From positions 1 through 64,000 of the forward strand of contig NW_027477546.1 in NCBI RefSeq assembly GCF_051020955.1: DNA of 64,000 nt, in the 5' to 3' direction. Every line of letters begins with the position of its first letter. Position 1 is the first letter of the stretch. The position numbers and the translations under genes were made by a program. The notes under the pieces are model-generated. The model made no database searches, was not told where the DNA came from, and worked only from the letters and a program-made list of their open reading frames with translations. This stretch comes from Megalopta genalis (lineage: Eukaryota > Arthropoda > Insecta > Hymenoptera > Halictidae). Positions 12,950-23,006 of this stretch are shown here, piece by piece.

Positions 12950-15900
12950 CCATGCTAAACAAATGATTTGTCTTCAGATTCTTGCGATAGAAGTGATATA
13001 CCTTCAAATGCAGACGAAACAAACGAGTTAGCTTCAAATCCAAGCGAATCACATGATTTGGCTTCAAAGCAATGCGATGTATGAAGGTTTAGCTTCAAAT
13101 CCATGCGAAACAAATGATTTACTTTCAAACGCTTGGGATATAAGTGATATAGCGTCAAATCCATGCGAAACAAATGAATTAGCTTCAAACGCTTGGAATG
13201 TATGTGATATAGCTGCAAATGCAGACGCAACAAACGAGTTAGCTACCAATCCAAGGGAAACACATGATTTAGCATTAAAACAATGCGATGTAGAAGGTTT
13301 AGCTTGAAATCCATGCGAAACAAATGATTTATCTTCAAACACTTGGGATGTAAGTGATATAGCTTCAAATGCCGACGAATCAAACGAGTTAGCTTCAAAT
13401 CCAAACGAATCACATGATTTAGCTTCAAAGCAATGTGATGTAGAAGGTTTAGCTTCAAATCCGTGCGAAACAAATGATTTAGCTTCAAACACTTGCGATA
13501 TAAGTGATATAGCATCAAATGCAGGCGAAACGAACGAGTTAGCTTCAAGTCCATGCGAAACACATGATTTAGCTGAAAATCAATGCCATGTAGAAGGTTT
13601 AGCTTCAAATCCGTGCGAAACAAATGATTTAGCATCAGATACTTGCGATATAACTGAAATAGCTTCAAATGCAGGGAAAACAAACGAGTTAGCATCAATT
13701 CCATGCAAAACACATGATTTAGCTTCAAATCAAAGCGATGTAGAAGGTATATCTTCAAATCCAAACGAAACACATGATTTAGCTTCAAATCAATGCGATG
13801 TAGAAGGTATAGATTCAAATCCAAGCGCAACACATTATTTAGCTTCAAATCAATGCGACGTAGAAGGTTTAGCTTCAAATCCATGCGAAACAAATGATTT
13901 ACCTACAAACACTTGGGATATAAGTGATATAGCAGGAAATGCAGACGAATCAAACGGGGAAGCTTCAAAATCTATGCGATGCATATCATTTAACTTCAAA
14001 TCGATACGAAGTAGAAGGCTTAGCTTCAAATCCACGCGAAACAAATGATTTAGGTTCAGATACTTGCGATACATTGATATTGTTTCAAATGCAGGCGAAA
14101 CCAACGTGTTAGCTTCAAATCCATGCGAAATGCATGATTTAGCTTCAAATCGATGCGATGTAGAAGGTTAAATTTCAAATCTATACGAAACACATGATTT
14201 AGCTTCAGATACTTGCGATATAAGTGATATAGCATCAATTCCTGCGAAACGACCGAGTTAGCTCCAAATCCATGCGAAACACATGATTTAGCTGCAAATC
14301 AATGCGATGTAGAAGGTTTAGCTTGAAGTCCATGCGAAACAAATGATTTAGCTTTAAATGCATGTGAAGTAGAAGGCTTAGCTTCAAATCCATGCGAAAC
14401 TAATGATTTAGCATTAGATACTTGCGATATAACTGACATAGTTTCAAATGCAGGGGGAACAAACGAGTTAGCATTAAATCCATGCAAAACACATGATTTA
14501 GCTTCAAATCAAAGCGATGTAGAAGGTATATCTTCAAATCCAAACGAAACACATGACATAGCTTCAAATCAATGCGATGTAGAAGGTATAGATTCAAATT
14601 CAAGCGCAACACATGATTTAGCTTCAAATCAATGCGATGTAGAAGGTTTAGCTTCAAATCAATGCGAAACAAATGATTTACCTACAAACGCTTGGGATAT
14701 AAGTGATATAGCAGGAAATGCAGACGAATCAAACGGGGAAGTTTCAAAATCTATGCGATACATGTCATTTAACTTCAAATCGATTCGAAGTAGAAGGCTT
14801 AGCTTCAAATCCATGCGAAACAAATGATTTAGGTTCAGATACTTGCGATACATTGATATTGCTTCAAATGCAGGCGAAACTAACGTGTTAGCTTCAAATC
14901 TATGCGAAATACATGATTTAGCTTCAAATCGATGCGATGTAGAAGGTTAAACGTCAAATTTATACGAAACAAATGATTTAGCTTCAGATACTTGCGATAT
15001 AAGTGATATAGCATCAAATGCAGGCGAAACGACCGAGTTAGCTTCAAATCCATGCGAAACACATGATTTAACTGCAAATCAATGCGATGTAGAAGGTTTA
15101 GCTTCAAATTCATGCGAAACAAATGATTTAGCATCAGATTATTGCGATATAACTGATATAGCTTCAAATGCAGGGGAAACAAACCAGTTAGCATAAAATC
15201 CATGCAAAATACATGATTTAGCTTCAAATCAATGCGATGTAGAAGGTTTTGTTTCAAATCCATGCGAAACAAATGGTTTATCTTGAAATACTTGTGATAT
15301 TCATGATTTTGCTTCAAATGCAGGCGAAACGAACGAGTTAGCTTCAAGTCCATCCGAAACACATGATTTAGCTGCAAATCAATGCCATGTAGAAGGTTTA
15401 GCTTCAAATCCATGCGAAACAAATGATTTAGCATCAGATACTTGCGATATAACTGAAATAGCTTCAAATGCAGGGGAAACAAACGAGTTAGCATCAATTC
15501 CATGCAAAACACATGATTTAACTTCAAATCAAAGCGATGTAGAAGGTTTAGTTTCAAATCCATGCAAAACAAATGATTTAGCATCAGATACTGACGATAT
15601 AACTGATATAGCTTCAATTGCAGGGAAAACAACCGAGGTAGCATCAAATCCATGCAAAACACATGATTTAGCTTCAAATCAATGCGATGTAGAAGGTTTA
15701 GTTTCAAATCCATGCAAAACAAATGATTTAGCATCAGATACTGACGATATAACTGATATAGCTTCAATTGCAGGGAAAACAAACGAGTTAGCATCAAATC
15801 CATGCAAAACACATGATTTAGCTGCAAATCAATGCGATGTAGATGGTTTAGCTTCAAATCCATGCGAAACAAATGATTTAGCATCAGATTCTTGCGATAT

Positions 15901-16271
15901 AACTGATATAGCTTCAAATGCAGGGGAAACAAACGAGTTAGCATCAAAACCATGCAAAACACATGATTTAGCTGCAAATCAATGCGATGTAGAAGGTTTA
16001 GCTACAAATCCAAGCGAAACACATGATTTAGCTTCAAATCAATGCGATGTAGAAGGTTTAGCTACAAATCCATGCGAAACAAATGATTTAGCATCAAACA
16101 CTTGGGATGTAAGTGATATAGCTTCAAATGCCGACGAATCAAACGAGTTAGCTTCAAATCCAAACGAATCACATGATTTAGCTTCAAAGCAATGTGATGT
16201 AGAAGGTTTAGCTTCAAATCCGTGCGAAACAAATGATTTAGCTTCAAACACTTGCGATATAAGTGATATAG
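12950..16271 (+). repeat. 30-bp satellite array, diverged block upstream of the insertion
   Basis: The units keep the 30-bp period and orientation but the variant set changes. New types appear, with TTGTCTTCAGATTC, CTTGGAATGTATGTG or ATTGATATTG, the last being a 29-bp unit. The block ends at the left target-site copy of the retrotransposon. The last units before the insertion (16062-16271) match 13303-13512, marking the start of the second copy of a 2.76-kb duplication. Confidence 0.93.
13336..15316 (+). repeat. First copy of a 2,759-bp tandem duplication
   Basis: This segment matches 16095-16271 joined to 21207-23006. The two offsets are 2,759 bp before the insertion and 7,690 bp after it. 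The difference of 4,931 bp equals the 4,927-bp element plus the 4-bp target duplication. Only a few differences were seen, such as GCTGAAAATC near 13571 versus GCTGCAAATC near 21261, and GTAGAAGGC versus GTATTAGGC near 21703. The match ends near 15316/23006. Confidence 0.88.
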
Positions 16272-16275
16272 CATC
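16272..16275 (+). repeat. Left target-site duplication, CATC
   Basis: CATC precedes the TG start of the 5' LTR and is repeated directly after the CA end of the 3' LTR at 21203-21206. Removing the element and one CATC restores an ordinary C-type unit (GATATAGCATCAAATGCAGG). Confidence 0.95.
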
Positions 16276-16509
16276 TGTGGCGGCGACAAGCCGGCGCCAC
16301 GTCTCCGCCATGTGTTTAGTTTTAAGGCGTAAGAATGTTTGGACGAATGGGCCGGGCTGCATGCTGTGCGTTAGCGTCGAGCGAATGTCTAGACGATTGG
16401 TTTGAGTGTCGCGTAGAATGAATGCGTCTAGCCAGGACAGAGTGAAAGCGAACCGTGAGAATGAGAAAGAATGATCTGGATGGGATGCATCGGTGAGCGA
16501 ATGGTTAGT

Positions 16510-16540
16510 TCAGTAAGAACCCTCATCGGGAACGGTACGC
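16510..16540 (+). promoter_or_regulatory. Predicted TATA-less LTR promoter: Inr plus MTE-like box
   Basis: TCAGT at 16510-16514 matches the arthropod initiator, putting +1 at A16512. The 12-mer GGAACGGTACGC at 16529-16540, which is +18 to +29, agrees with the motif ten element consensus CSARCSSAACGS at 10 of 12 positions and at its expected distance. No TATA box is obvious about 30 bp upstream. The 3' LTR carries the same pair at 21079-21109. Confidence 0.6.
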
Positions 16541-16568
16541 GAGCGTCGCGGGTTTAGTTCCGATTGTA

Positions 16569-16574
16569 AATAAA
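16569..16574 (+). terminator. Polyadenylation signal AATAAA in 5' LTR
   Basis: AATAAA lies 57 bp after the predicted transcription start, within the expected R region. In the 5' LTR this copy must be bypassed for full-length RNA. Confidence 0.6.
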
Positions 16575-16633
16575 GATAGTCTAATTGTAACCGGGTTCAA
16601 TTCTCTCTTCCCGTCGCCGATCCCACCTCCTCA

Positions 16634-16765
16634 TTGGTGACACCGACGTGATCTAAAGGAAGCGAACGACACGAATTTTGCAGTCGCATTTCGTTCGTGG
16701 TTTCGTGGCAGTGGATCGGGAGTTTTCGGAAGAGAACACGGACATTCGCACGTTTATCCGGTACG
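16634..16765 (+). other. 5' untranslated leader of the retrotransposon
   Basis: This stretch lies between the 5' LTR and the gag start and contains the primer site. An in-frame ATG at 16697 could add 23 residues to Gag, but those residues do not resemble the conserved Gag start. Packaging signals would be expected here; none can be recognised by eye. Confidence 0.6.
16635..16652 (+). other. Primer binding site, tRNA-Trp-like
   Basis: TGGTGACACCGACGTGAT starts one base after the LTR. It matches the complement of the 3' end of animal tRNA-Trp, including CCA, at 17 of 18 positions; the A at position 8 is the mismatch. The tRNA sequence is from memory. The site primes minus-strand DNA synthesis. 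Confidence 0.75.
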
Positions 16766-17599
16766 ATGGCATCCCCGCCCGCATCGACAGTCAGCCGCGT
16801 CGCGGTGAAAATACCGGAATTTTCGCCGACCGACCCCGAGCTGTGGTTCGCGATGGTCGAGGCGAGTTTCGAGACGAGCGGCGTTACGACCGAAAAGACG
16901 AAGTTCGGGTACGTCCTGGGCGCGCTCAAACCACAATACGCGGCCGAGGTCCGCGAAATCATCTTGAATCCCCCGGCTGAGCCGTTCACTAGGCTCAAGA
17001 CAGAGCTGATAAGGCGGATCGGGGCGTCGCAGGAGCAGAAGACTCGGCGTCTCCTCGAGCACGAGGAGATGGGCGACCGCAAACCGTCGCAGTTCTTACG
17101 CCACCTGCGGACCTTGGGAGGAACAGCCGTGTCGAAGGAGATACTGCGTACCTTGTGGTTGGGCCGGCTCCCCGCGAGCATGCAGGTCATCCTGGCGACG
17201 CAGCGAGACGTCGAGCTCGACCGAGTGGCCGACTTGGCCGACACCATCGCTGACACGATGGGCCCACGCACGCGGGTAGCCGAGGCCTCTGCGGGTGCCG
17301 TCGCACGGCCGTCGAGGGATATGTGCGAAGTCGAGGAACAACTGTGCTCGAAGATGGCACAGCTCACGGCGACGTTTCGGCAGGAGCTCGCAGCAATTCG
17401 TCGCGAGATAAACCCCGGTCCGCGTTTTTCCCAACGGCGACCATCCACCCCGGGCCGAGCGCGATCGCTATCCCGAGAACGACGAACCGCGCTACGAGGC
17501 GGGAAGTGTTTTTACCACTACAAGTTCGGCGCGAACGCGTTCCGTTGCGAACACCCATGCAATTGGTCCGCGTCGGGAAACGAGATGGGCAGTCGTTAA
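16766..17599 (+). CDS. gag: Gag polyprotein
   Basis: The capsid/nucleocapsid-type protein of the element has 277 residues from the chosen ATG. An in-frame ATG exists upstream at 16697, but the protein from 16766 starts directly before the conserved Gag opening (VKIPEF, then DPELWF and VEASF). The helical capsid-like part runs to about residue 180 with LGDRKPSQ-type signatures, here [15 protein letters not shown] and TLWLGRLP. An arginine/serine-rich linker follows. Near the C terminus is a zinc motif, Cys248, His251, Cys261 and Cys265 (C-X2-H-X9-C-X3-C), instead of the usual retroviral CCHC knuckle. It should coat the genomic RNA and form particles in the cytoplasm. The stop TAA at 17597-17599 overlaps a pol-frame ATG, and a slippery heptamer lies 15 bp before it. 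Confidence 0.88.
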   Translation: MASPPASTVSRVAVKIPEFSPTDPELWFAMVEASFETSGVTTEKTKFGYVLGALKPQYAAEVREIILNPPAEPFTRLKTELIRRIGASQEQKTRRLLEHEEMGDRKPSQFLRHLRTLGGTAVSKEILRTLWLGRLPASMQVILATQRDVELDRVADLADTIADTMGPRTRVAEASAGAVARPSRDMCEVEEQLCSKMAQLTATFRQELAAIRREINPGPRFSQRRPSTPGRARSLSRERRTALRGGKCFYHYKFGANAFRCEHPCNWSASGNEMGSR

Positions 17600-17635
17600 T
17601 GACGGCCAGCGACCACTGCCCACCATCGCGCCGTT
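17575..17635 (+). promoter_or_regulatory. Predicted -1 ribosomal frameshift cassette (gag/pol)
   Basis: GGGAAAC at 17575-17581 sits in the Gag frame as G GGA AAC, a canonical X XXY YYZ slippery heptamer. Four bases later an 8-bp perfect stem pairs TGGGCAGT (17586-17593) with ACTGCCCA (17615-17622). Loop bases GACGGC (17601-17606) can pair with GCCGTT (17630-17635), with one G-U, which would make an H-type pseudoknot. The pol frame is -1 relative to gag, as this mechanism requires. The pairings were found by eye; no folding energy was computed. Confidence 0.75.
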
Positions 17636-20600
17636 TGTTCGTCACCGATCGAGTAACGAGAACGCAGTTTTTAATCGACACCGGTGCCGATCTCTGCGTT
17701 TTTCCTCGATCGAAAACTCGCGGGTTCCGCGAACGCGCATCTTACGCTTTATATGCGGCGAACGGGTCGGAAATTGCCACGTACGGGACGGTTACGCTGA
17801 GCCTCGACTTCGGGCTCCGTCGCGCTTTCGTATGGCGTTTCGTGGTGGCCGACGTGTCAAAGCCGATTATAGGCGTAGATTTCCTCGCGCATTACGAACT
17901 ATTGGTGGACGTCGGAAAGTGCAAACTTTTAGACCAGGTGACGTCGATGACGGTGCCGGGACGCTCAGTGCGCGAGTGCGGGCCATCGGCGCCCTCGGTG
18001 AAGACAATTTTCGGTGATTCGAAATTCCACGAATTGCTGCAACGTTTCCCGAACATTACGCGACCAGTGGGGACACCCGTGCAAGTGCAACATGAAACGG
18101 TGCACTACATCCGCACAACGCCGGGTCCGCCTGTGGCTTGTAGGCCCCGGCGTCTCGCGCCGGATCGTTTGAGGCACGCGCGACAAGAATTCGAGACGAT
18201 GATGCGTCTCGGCATCGCGCGACCGTCGGAAAGTGCGTGGTCATCGCCTCTCCATATGGTGCCCAAAAAAGAACAGGACGCTTGGCGACCGTGCGGGGAT
18301 TACCGAGCTTTAAATGCGCGCACGGTGCCGGATAGGTACCCCGTGAAGCACATCGAGGACTTTTCTCACGCGCTTCACGGGAAGACGGTGTTCTCCACAA
18401 TAGATCTGGCGCGCGCGTATAACCAGATTCCAGTGGCCACAGAGGACATCGCCAAAACCGCGATAACCACCCCTTTCGGACTATTCGAGTTCCCCTGTAT
18501 GTCGTTCGGATTGCGAAACGCGGCACAAACGTTTCAACGTTTCATCGACGAGGTGCTGCGCGGCTTGGATTTTGTGTACGCGTACATCGACGACATACTG
18601 GTGGCATCGTCGACAGAAGAGGAGCACTTGCGCCACTTGGAGGAAGTTTTTTCACGCCTCGACAAGTACGGCGTGACCGTCAACGGGGCGAAATGCATTT
18701 TCGGCCAGGCGCAGGTTAAATTCCTGGGGTTCACCGTATCGTCCAAAGGCACCAGCCCGTTGGAATCAAAGGTGGAGGCGATCACCAACTACCCCCAACC
18801 GACCACCGCAAAACGGCTGAGGCAGTTCCTGGGTATGCTAAATTTCTATAGGCGTTTCATGCCCAGGGCTGCGCAGGTACAAGCGCCCCTCAATAACCTA
18901 CTGCACGACGGCATCAAGGGTAACGCCAAGTTGGCGTGGACCGAGGAAGCTACCGCGGCTTTCGCCGAGGCGAAGGACAGTTTGAGGCAGGCGGCGTTAT
19001 TGTCGCATCCGAGGGACGACGCGCCACTCGCCTTGTTCTGCGACGCGTCCGATTTTGCTGCAGGTGCGGCACTGCAGCAGCGGGTCGGAAAGGATTGGCA
19101 GCCGGTGGCTTTCTTCTCCAGGAAGCTCAGCGCCGCCGAGCGGAATTACGGCGCGTACGACCGGGAAATGTTGGCCATTTACTCGGCAATCAAGCATTTC
19201 CGACACATGGTGGAGGGGCGAACATTCACCATCTACACGGACCACAAACCGTTGACATTCGCCTTCCAACAAAAGCCCGAGAAATGTTCTCCCAGGCAAT
19301 TTAGATACCTGGATTTCATCGGGCAGTTCACCACCGACATCCGCCACATCGCCGGGAAGGACAACGTCGTCGCCGACGCGCTATCCAGGTTGGAAGAAGT
19401 GGTAGAGTCTTTCAGCTACACCGATTTGGCGGAGTCTCAGCAGCGCGACGCGGAACTTCAGGCGTACATGAGCGGGAGAATAAAAAACAATTTACGTCTA
19501 AAACGGATACGCCCGCCCGATTCGAACACTGAAGTGATCTGTGACGTGTCTACCGGGATTGCGCGACCTTTCGTCACGGGACAATTCAGGCGAGCCGCAT
19601 TCGACTCGATGCACCGCTTGGCGCATCCAGGCGTTAAAGCAACGGTGAGACTCGTGACGGAACGATATGTGTGGCCGTCCGTCAAAGCCGATTGCCGGAG
19701 TTGGGCTCGCGGTTGCGTTCCGTGCCAGCGCGCCAAAATAAACAAGCACGTTTTCGCGCCGCCGGGAAGTTTCGACGCGCCGACCGGAAGATTCGAGCAC
19801 GTGCACATAGACATTGTAGTTCTTCCGGTCTCAGAGGGGTTCAGGTACTGTTTAACCTGCGTCGACCGTTTTACGCGCTGGCCCGAGGCTTTCCCAATTC
19901 GGGACCAAGAAGCTTCGACCGTGGCACGCGCCTTTTACGAGGGTTGGATTTCACGGTTCGGAACCCCGTTGCGCGTGACGACCGACCAGGGTCGACAATT
20001 CGAGTCGCGCTTGTTTCAGGCATTGTCACAGTTAACAGGTGCAGCCCACTGGCGGACAACGGCCTATCACCCGGCGGCAAACGGAATGGTGGAGAGATTC
20101 CACCGCCAATTTAAGGCAGCAATCCGTTGCCAGCAAAACGTCAGCTGGACAAAGGTTCTTCCCACCATCTTGCTGGGCATCCGCGCAGCCTGGAGGGAGG
20201 ACTTACAATCCACCGCAGCTGAGCTGGTCTACGGCGAGACACTGCGCCTACCAGGGGAATTCCTGGTCCCACAGAGAGCGGAGTCGCTGCCGCTGCCAGG
20301 GGATTTTGTCGCGGGATTACGAAAGCATTTCGCGACCCTCGCCCCAACGCCTGGCAGCAATCACTCGACGAAACGAGTTTTCGTTTTCAAGGACCTCGCC
20401 ACGGCAGAGCATGTGTTCGTGCGGAACGACGCCGTGCGAGGAATCCTCCAGCCGCCATACGACGGCCCATACAGGGTCCTCGAGCGAGGGGACCGGACTT
20501 ACTCCCTCAGTATCCGGGACAAGGCGGTCACAGTGACCATAGATCGCCTAAAGCCGGCGTACTTGCTGGCTACAGATCCAGCACCGCCGACGATACCAGG

Positions 20601-20817
20601 GGCAACACAGCCAGCGTTACCTGGAGAGTCCGAGGGGCCACCAACACCATCATCACCACCCACTCCGAGCGAGTTTACGGGGCAGCCGCCCCAACCATCG
20701 CCACCATCTCGGGGTCCGGCGGTGCCGCCCCCCATAGTAGTACCACCAGGTGCGGGTTTACGCACCACACGGTCCGGAAGAAGAGTGCGTTTCCCGGACC
20801 GATTGCAAGTTTCGTGA
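17599..20817 (+). CDS. pol: Pol polyprotein: protease, reverse transcriptase, RNase H, integrase
   Basis: There are 1,072 residues from the ATG that overlaps the gag stop; the frame is open back to 17323, so a Gag-Pol fusion by -1 frameshift is equally possible. Protease: FLIDTGAD with catalytic Asp27. Reverse transcriptase: TIDLARAY with Asp269 and YIDD at 329-332 (YIDD codons from 18583). RNase H: Asp482, Glu523, Asp548, Asp593. Integrase: zinc site His672, His676, Cys706, Cys709; catalytic Asp738, Asp796, Glu832, with 35 residues between the last two. A GPY module lies at 956-958 and no chromodomain follows. The C terminus is a proline-rich tail of about 70 residues ending in a basic stretch. 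It copies element RNA into DNA and inserts it in the nucleus. No disabling change was seen. Confidence 0.93.
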   Translation: MTASDHCPPSRRLFVTDRVTRTQFLIDTGADLCVFPRSKTRGFRERASYALYAANGSEIATYGTVTLSLDFGLRRAFVWRFVVADVSKPIIGVDFLAHYELLVDVGKCKLLDQVTSMTVPGRSVRECGPSAPSVKTIFGDSKFHELLQRFPNITRPVGTPVQVQHETVHYIRTTPGPPVACRPRRLAPDRLRHARQEFETMMRLGIARPSESAWSSPLHMVPKKEQDAWRPCGDYRALNARTVPDRYPVKHIEDFSHALHGKTVFSTIDLARAYNQIPVATEDIAKTAITTPFGLFEFPCMSFGLRNAAQTFQRFIDEVLRGLDFVYAYIDDILVASSTEEEHLRHLEEVFSRLDKYGVTVNGAKCIFGQAQVKFLGFTVSSKGTSPLESKVEAITNYPQPTTAKRLRQFLGMLNFYRRFMPRAAQVQAPLNNLLHDGIKGNAKLAWTEEATAAFAEAKDSLRQAALLSHPRDDAPLALFCDASDFAAGAALQQRVGKDWQPVAFFSRKLSAAERNYGAYDREMLAIYSAIKHFRHMVEGRTFTIYTDHKPLTFAFQQKPEKCSPRQFRYLDFIGQFTTDIRHIAGKDNVVADALSRLEEVVESFSYTDLAESQQRDAELQAYMSGRIKNNLRLKRIRPPDSNTEVICDVSTGIARPFVTGQFRRAAFDSMHRLAHPGVKATVRLVTERYVWPSVKADCRSWARGCVPCQRAKINKHVFAPPGSFDAPTGRFEHVHIDIVVLPVSEGFRYCLTCVDRFTRWPEAFPIRDQEASTVARAFYEGWISRFGTPLRVTTDQGRQFESRLFQALSQLTGAAHWRTTAYHPAANGMVERFHRQFKAAIRCQQNVSWTKVLPTILLGIRAAWREDLQSTAAELVYGETLRLPGEFLVPQRAESLPLPGDFVAGLRKHFATLAPTPGSNHSTKRVFVFKDLATAEHVFVRNDAVRGILQPPYDGPYRVLERGDRTYSLSIRDKAVTVTIDRLKPAYLLATDPAPPTIPGATQPALPGESEGPPTPSSPPTPSEFTGQPPQPSPPSRGPAVPPPIVVPPGAGLRTTRSGRRVRFPDRLQVS

Positions 20818-20831
20818 TCGAGTCAATCACT

Positions 20832-20844
20832 GGCGGGGGGGTGA
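20832..20844 (+). other. Polypurine tract
   Basis: A run of seven G within GGCGGGGGGGTGA sits directly before the TG of the 3' LTR. This is the expected place for the RNase H-resistant plus-strand primer. One C and one T interrupt it, so it is G-rich rather than purely purine. The gap from the pol stop to the LTR is 27 bp, leaving no room for env. Confidence 0.75.
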
Positions 20845-21202
20845 TGTGGCGGCGACAAGCCGGCGCCACGTCTCCGCCATGTGTTTAGTTTTAAGGCGTA
20901 AGAATGTTTGGACGAATGGGCCGGGCTGCATGCTGTGCGTTAGCGTCGAGCGAATGTCTAGACGATTGGTTTGAGTGTCGCGTAGAATGAATGCGTCTAG
21001 CCAGGACAGAGTGAAAGCGAACCGTGAGAATGAGAAAGAATGATCTGGATGGGATGCATCGGTGAGCGAATGGTTAGTTCAGTAAGAACCCTCATCGGGA
21101 ACGGTACGCGAGCGTCGCGGGTTTAGTTCCGATTGTAAATAAAGATAGTCTAATTGTAACCGGGTTCAATTCTCTCTTCCCGTCGCCGATCCCACCTCCT
21201 CA
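20845..21202 (+). repeat. 3' LTR (358 bp)
   Basis: It is identical in length and, by eye, in sequence to the 5' LTR, with TG and CA ends. The AATAAA at 21138-21143 is the copy expected to direct 3' end formation of the element RNA. Confidence 0.97.
21138..21143 (+). terminator. Polyadenylation signal AATAAA in 3' LTR
   Basis: It sits 57 bp downstream of the A of TCAGT (21081) in this LTR and would define the U3-R-U5 3' end of the retrotransposon transcript. Confidence 0.65.
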
Positions 21203-21206
21203 CATC
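21203..21206 (+). repeat. Right target-site duplication, CATC
   Basis: It repeats 16272-16275 exactly, and the satellite unit continues with AAATGCAGGCG. Confidence 0.95.
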
Positions 21207-23006
21207 AAATGCAGGCGAAACGAACGAGTTAGCTTCAAGTCCATGCGAAACACATGATTTAGCTGCAAATCAATGCCATGTAGAAGGTTTAGCTTCAAAT
21301 CCGTGCGAAACAAATGATTTAGCATCAGATACTTGCGATATAACTGAAATAGCTTCAAATGCAGGGAAAACAAACGAGTTAGCATCAATTCCATGCAAAA
21401 CACATGATTTAGCTTCAAATCAAAGCGATGTAGAAGGTATATCTTCAAATCCAAACGAAACACATGATTTAGCTTCAAATCAATGCGATGTAGAAGGTAT
21501 AGATTCAAATCCAAGCGCAACACATTATTTAGCTTCAAATCAATGCGACGTAGAAGGTTTAGCTTCAAATCCATGCGAAACAAATGATTTACCTACAAAC
21601 ACTTGGGATATAAGTGATATAGCAGGAAATGCAGACGAATCAAACGGGGAAGCTTCAAAATCTATGCGATGCATATCATTTAACTTCAAATCGATACGAA
21701 GTATTAGGCTTAGCTTCAAATCCACGCGAAACAAATGATTTAGGTTCAGATACTTGCGATACATTGATATTGTTTCAAATGCAGGCGAAACTAACGTGTT
21801 AGCTTCAAATCCATGCGAAATGCATGATTTAGCTTCAAATCGATGCGATGTAGAAGGTTAAATTTCAAATCTATACGAAACACATGATTTAGCTTCAGAT
21901 ACTTGCGATATAAGTGATATAGCATCAATTCCTGCGAAACGACCGAGTTAGCTCCAAATCCATGCGAAACACATGATTTAGCTGCAAATCAATGCGATGT
22001 AGAAGGTTTAGCTTGAAGTCCATGCGAAACAAATGATTTAGCTTTAAATGCATGTGAAGTAGAAGGCTTAGCTTCAAATCCATGCGAAACTAATGATTTA
22101 GCATTAGATACTTGCGATATAACTGACATAGTTTCAAATGCAGGGGGAACAAACGAGTTAGCATTAAATCCATGCAAAACACATGATTTAGCTTCAAATC
22201 AAAGCGATGTAGAAGGTATATCTTCAAATCCAAACGAAACACATGACATAGCTTCAAATCAATGCGATGTAGAAGGTATAGATTCAAATTCAAGCGCAAC
22301 ACATGATTTAGCTTCAAATCAATGCGATGTAGAAGGTTTAGCTTCAAATCAATGCGAAACAAATGATTTACCTACAAACGCTTGGGATATAAGTGATATA
22401 GCAGGAAATGCAGACGAATCAAACGGGGAAGTTTCAAAATCTATGCGATACATGTCATTTAACTTCAAATCGATTCGAAGTAGAAGGCTTAGCTTCAAAT
22501 CCATGCGAAACAAATGATTTAGGTTCAGATACTTGCGATACATTGATATTGCTTCAAATGCAGGCGAAACTAACGTGTTAGCTTCAAATCTATGCGAAAT
22601 ACATGATTTAGCTTCAAATCGATGCGATGTAGAAGGTTAAACGTCAAATTTATACGAAACAAATGATTTAGCTTCAGATACTTGCGATATAAGTGATATA
22701 GCATCAAATGCAGGCGAAACGACCGAGTTAGCTTCAAATCCATGCGAAACACATGATTTAACTGCAAATCAATGCGATGTAGAAGGTTTAGCTTCAAATT
22801 CATGCGAAACAAATGATTTAGCATCAGATTATTGCGATATAACTGATATAGCTTCAAATGCAGGGGAAACAAACCAGTTAGCATAAAATCCATGCAAAAT
22901 ACATGATTTAGCTTCAAATCAATGCGATGTAGAAGGTTTTGTTTCAAATCCATGCGAAACAAATGGTTTATCTTGAAATACTTGTGATATTCATGATTTT
23001 GCTTCA
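21207..23006 (+). repeat. Second copy of the 2,759-bp duplication, right part
   Basis: It matches 13517-15316 at an offset of 7,690 bp with only a handful of differences. The copy diverges at about 23007, where GCAGGCGAAACG in copy 1 is replaced by GCATGCGAAAC. Confidence 0.88.

Larger units (their letters stand above)
16276..16633 (+). repeat. 5' LTR (358 bp)
   Basis: It starts TGTGGCGG and ends CTCCTCA. It matches 20845-21202 base for base as far as I can compare by eye, at a constant offset of 4,569 bp. It contains a TCAGT initiator (16510-16514), an MTE-like box (16529-16540) and an AATAAA signal (16569-16574), which place U3, R and U5 in the usual order. Near its left edge, TGGCGG (16278-16283) and CCGCCA (16305-16310) form an inverted repeat. 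Confidence 0.97.
16276..21202 (+). mobile_element. Intact Ty3/gypsy LTR retrotransposon, CsRn1-like
   Basis: The 4,927-bp element has two 358-bp LTRs, a tRNA-Trp-like primer site, gag, pol in the order protease, reverse transcriptase, RNase H, integrase, and a polypurine tract. Integrase lying after RNase H defines Ty3/gypsy as opposed to Copia. The tRNA-Trp primer and the C-X2-H-X9-C-X3-C Gag motif are features I associate with the CsRn1 group; this is recalled knowledge, not a database result. Both main frames are open and the LTRs look identical, so the insertion is recent. The element is GC-rich in an AT-rich satellite. It has no env and no chromodomain. Confidence 0.95.

Noticed and set aside
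13850..14104. Inverted satellite segments or an orientation switch
   Set aside because: All blocks examined read with GCTTCAAAT on the + strand; reverse ORFs reflect open reverse frames, not inversion.
1..16271. CRISPR array (about 30-bp repeats)
   Set aside because: Units abut directly with no unique spacers, there are no cas genes, and the setting is eukaryotic.
16276..16633. 5' and 3' LTRs as two separate solo LTRs
   Set aside because: Matching CATC duplications lie only at the outer edges, and a primer site and polypurine tract lie at the inner edges, so they belong to one element.
16597..17448. Reverse-strand ORF of 283 codons within gag
   Set aside because: Antisense shadow of the GC-rich gag frame, with no recognisable domain.
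17323..17598. Pol starting at the ATG at 17323
   Set aside because: The 92 residues before 17599 are the overlapping gag sequence read in another frame and show no protease-like features; Pol homology begins after 17599.
20818..20844. An env gene after pol
   Set aside because: Only 27 bp separate the pol stop from the 3' LTR, and they hold the polypurine tract.
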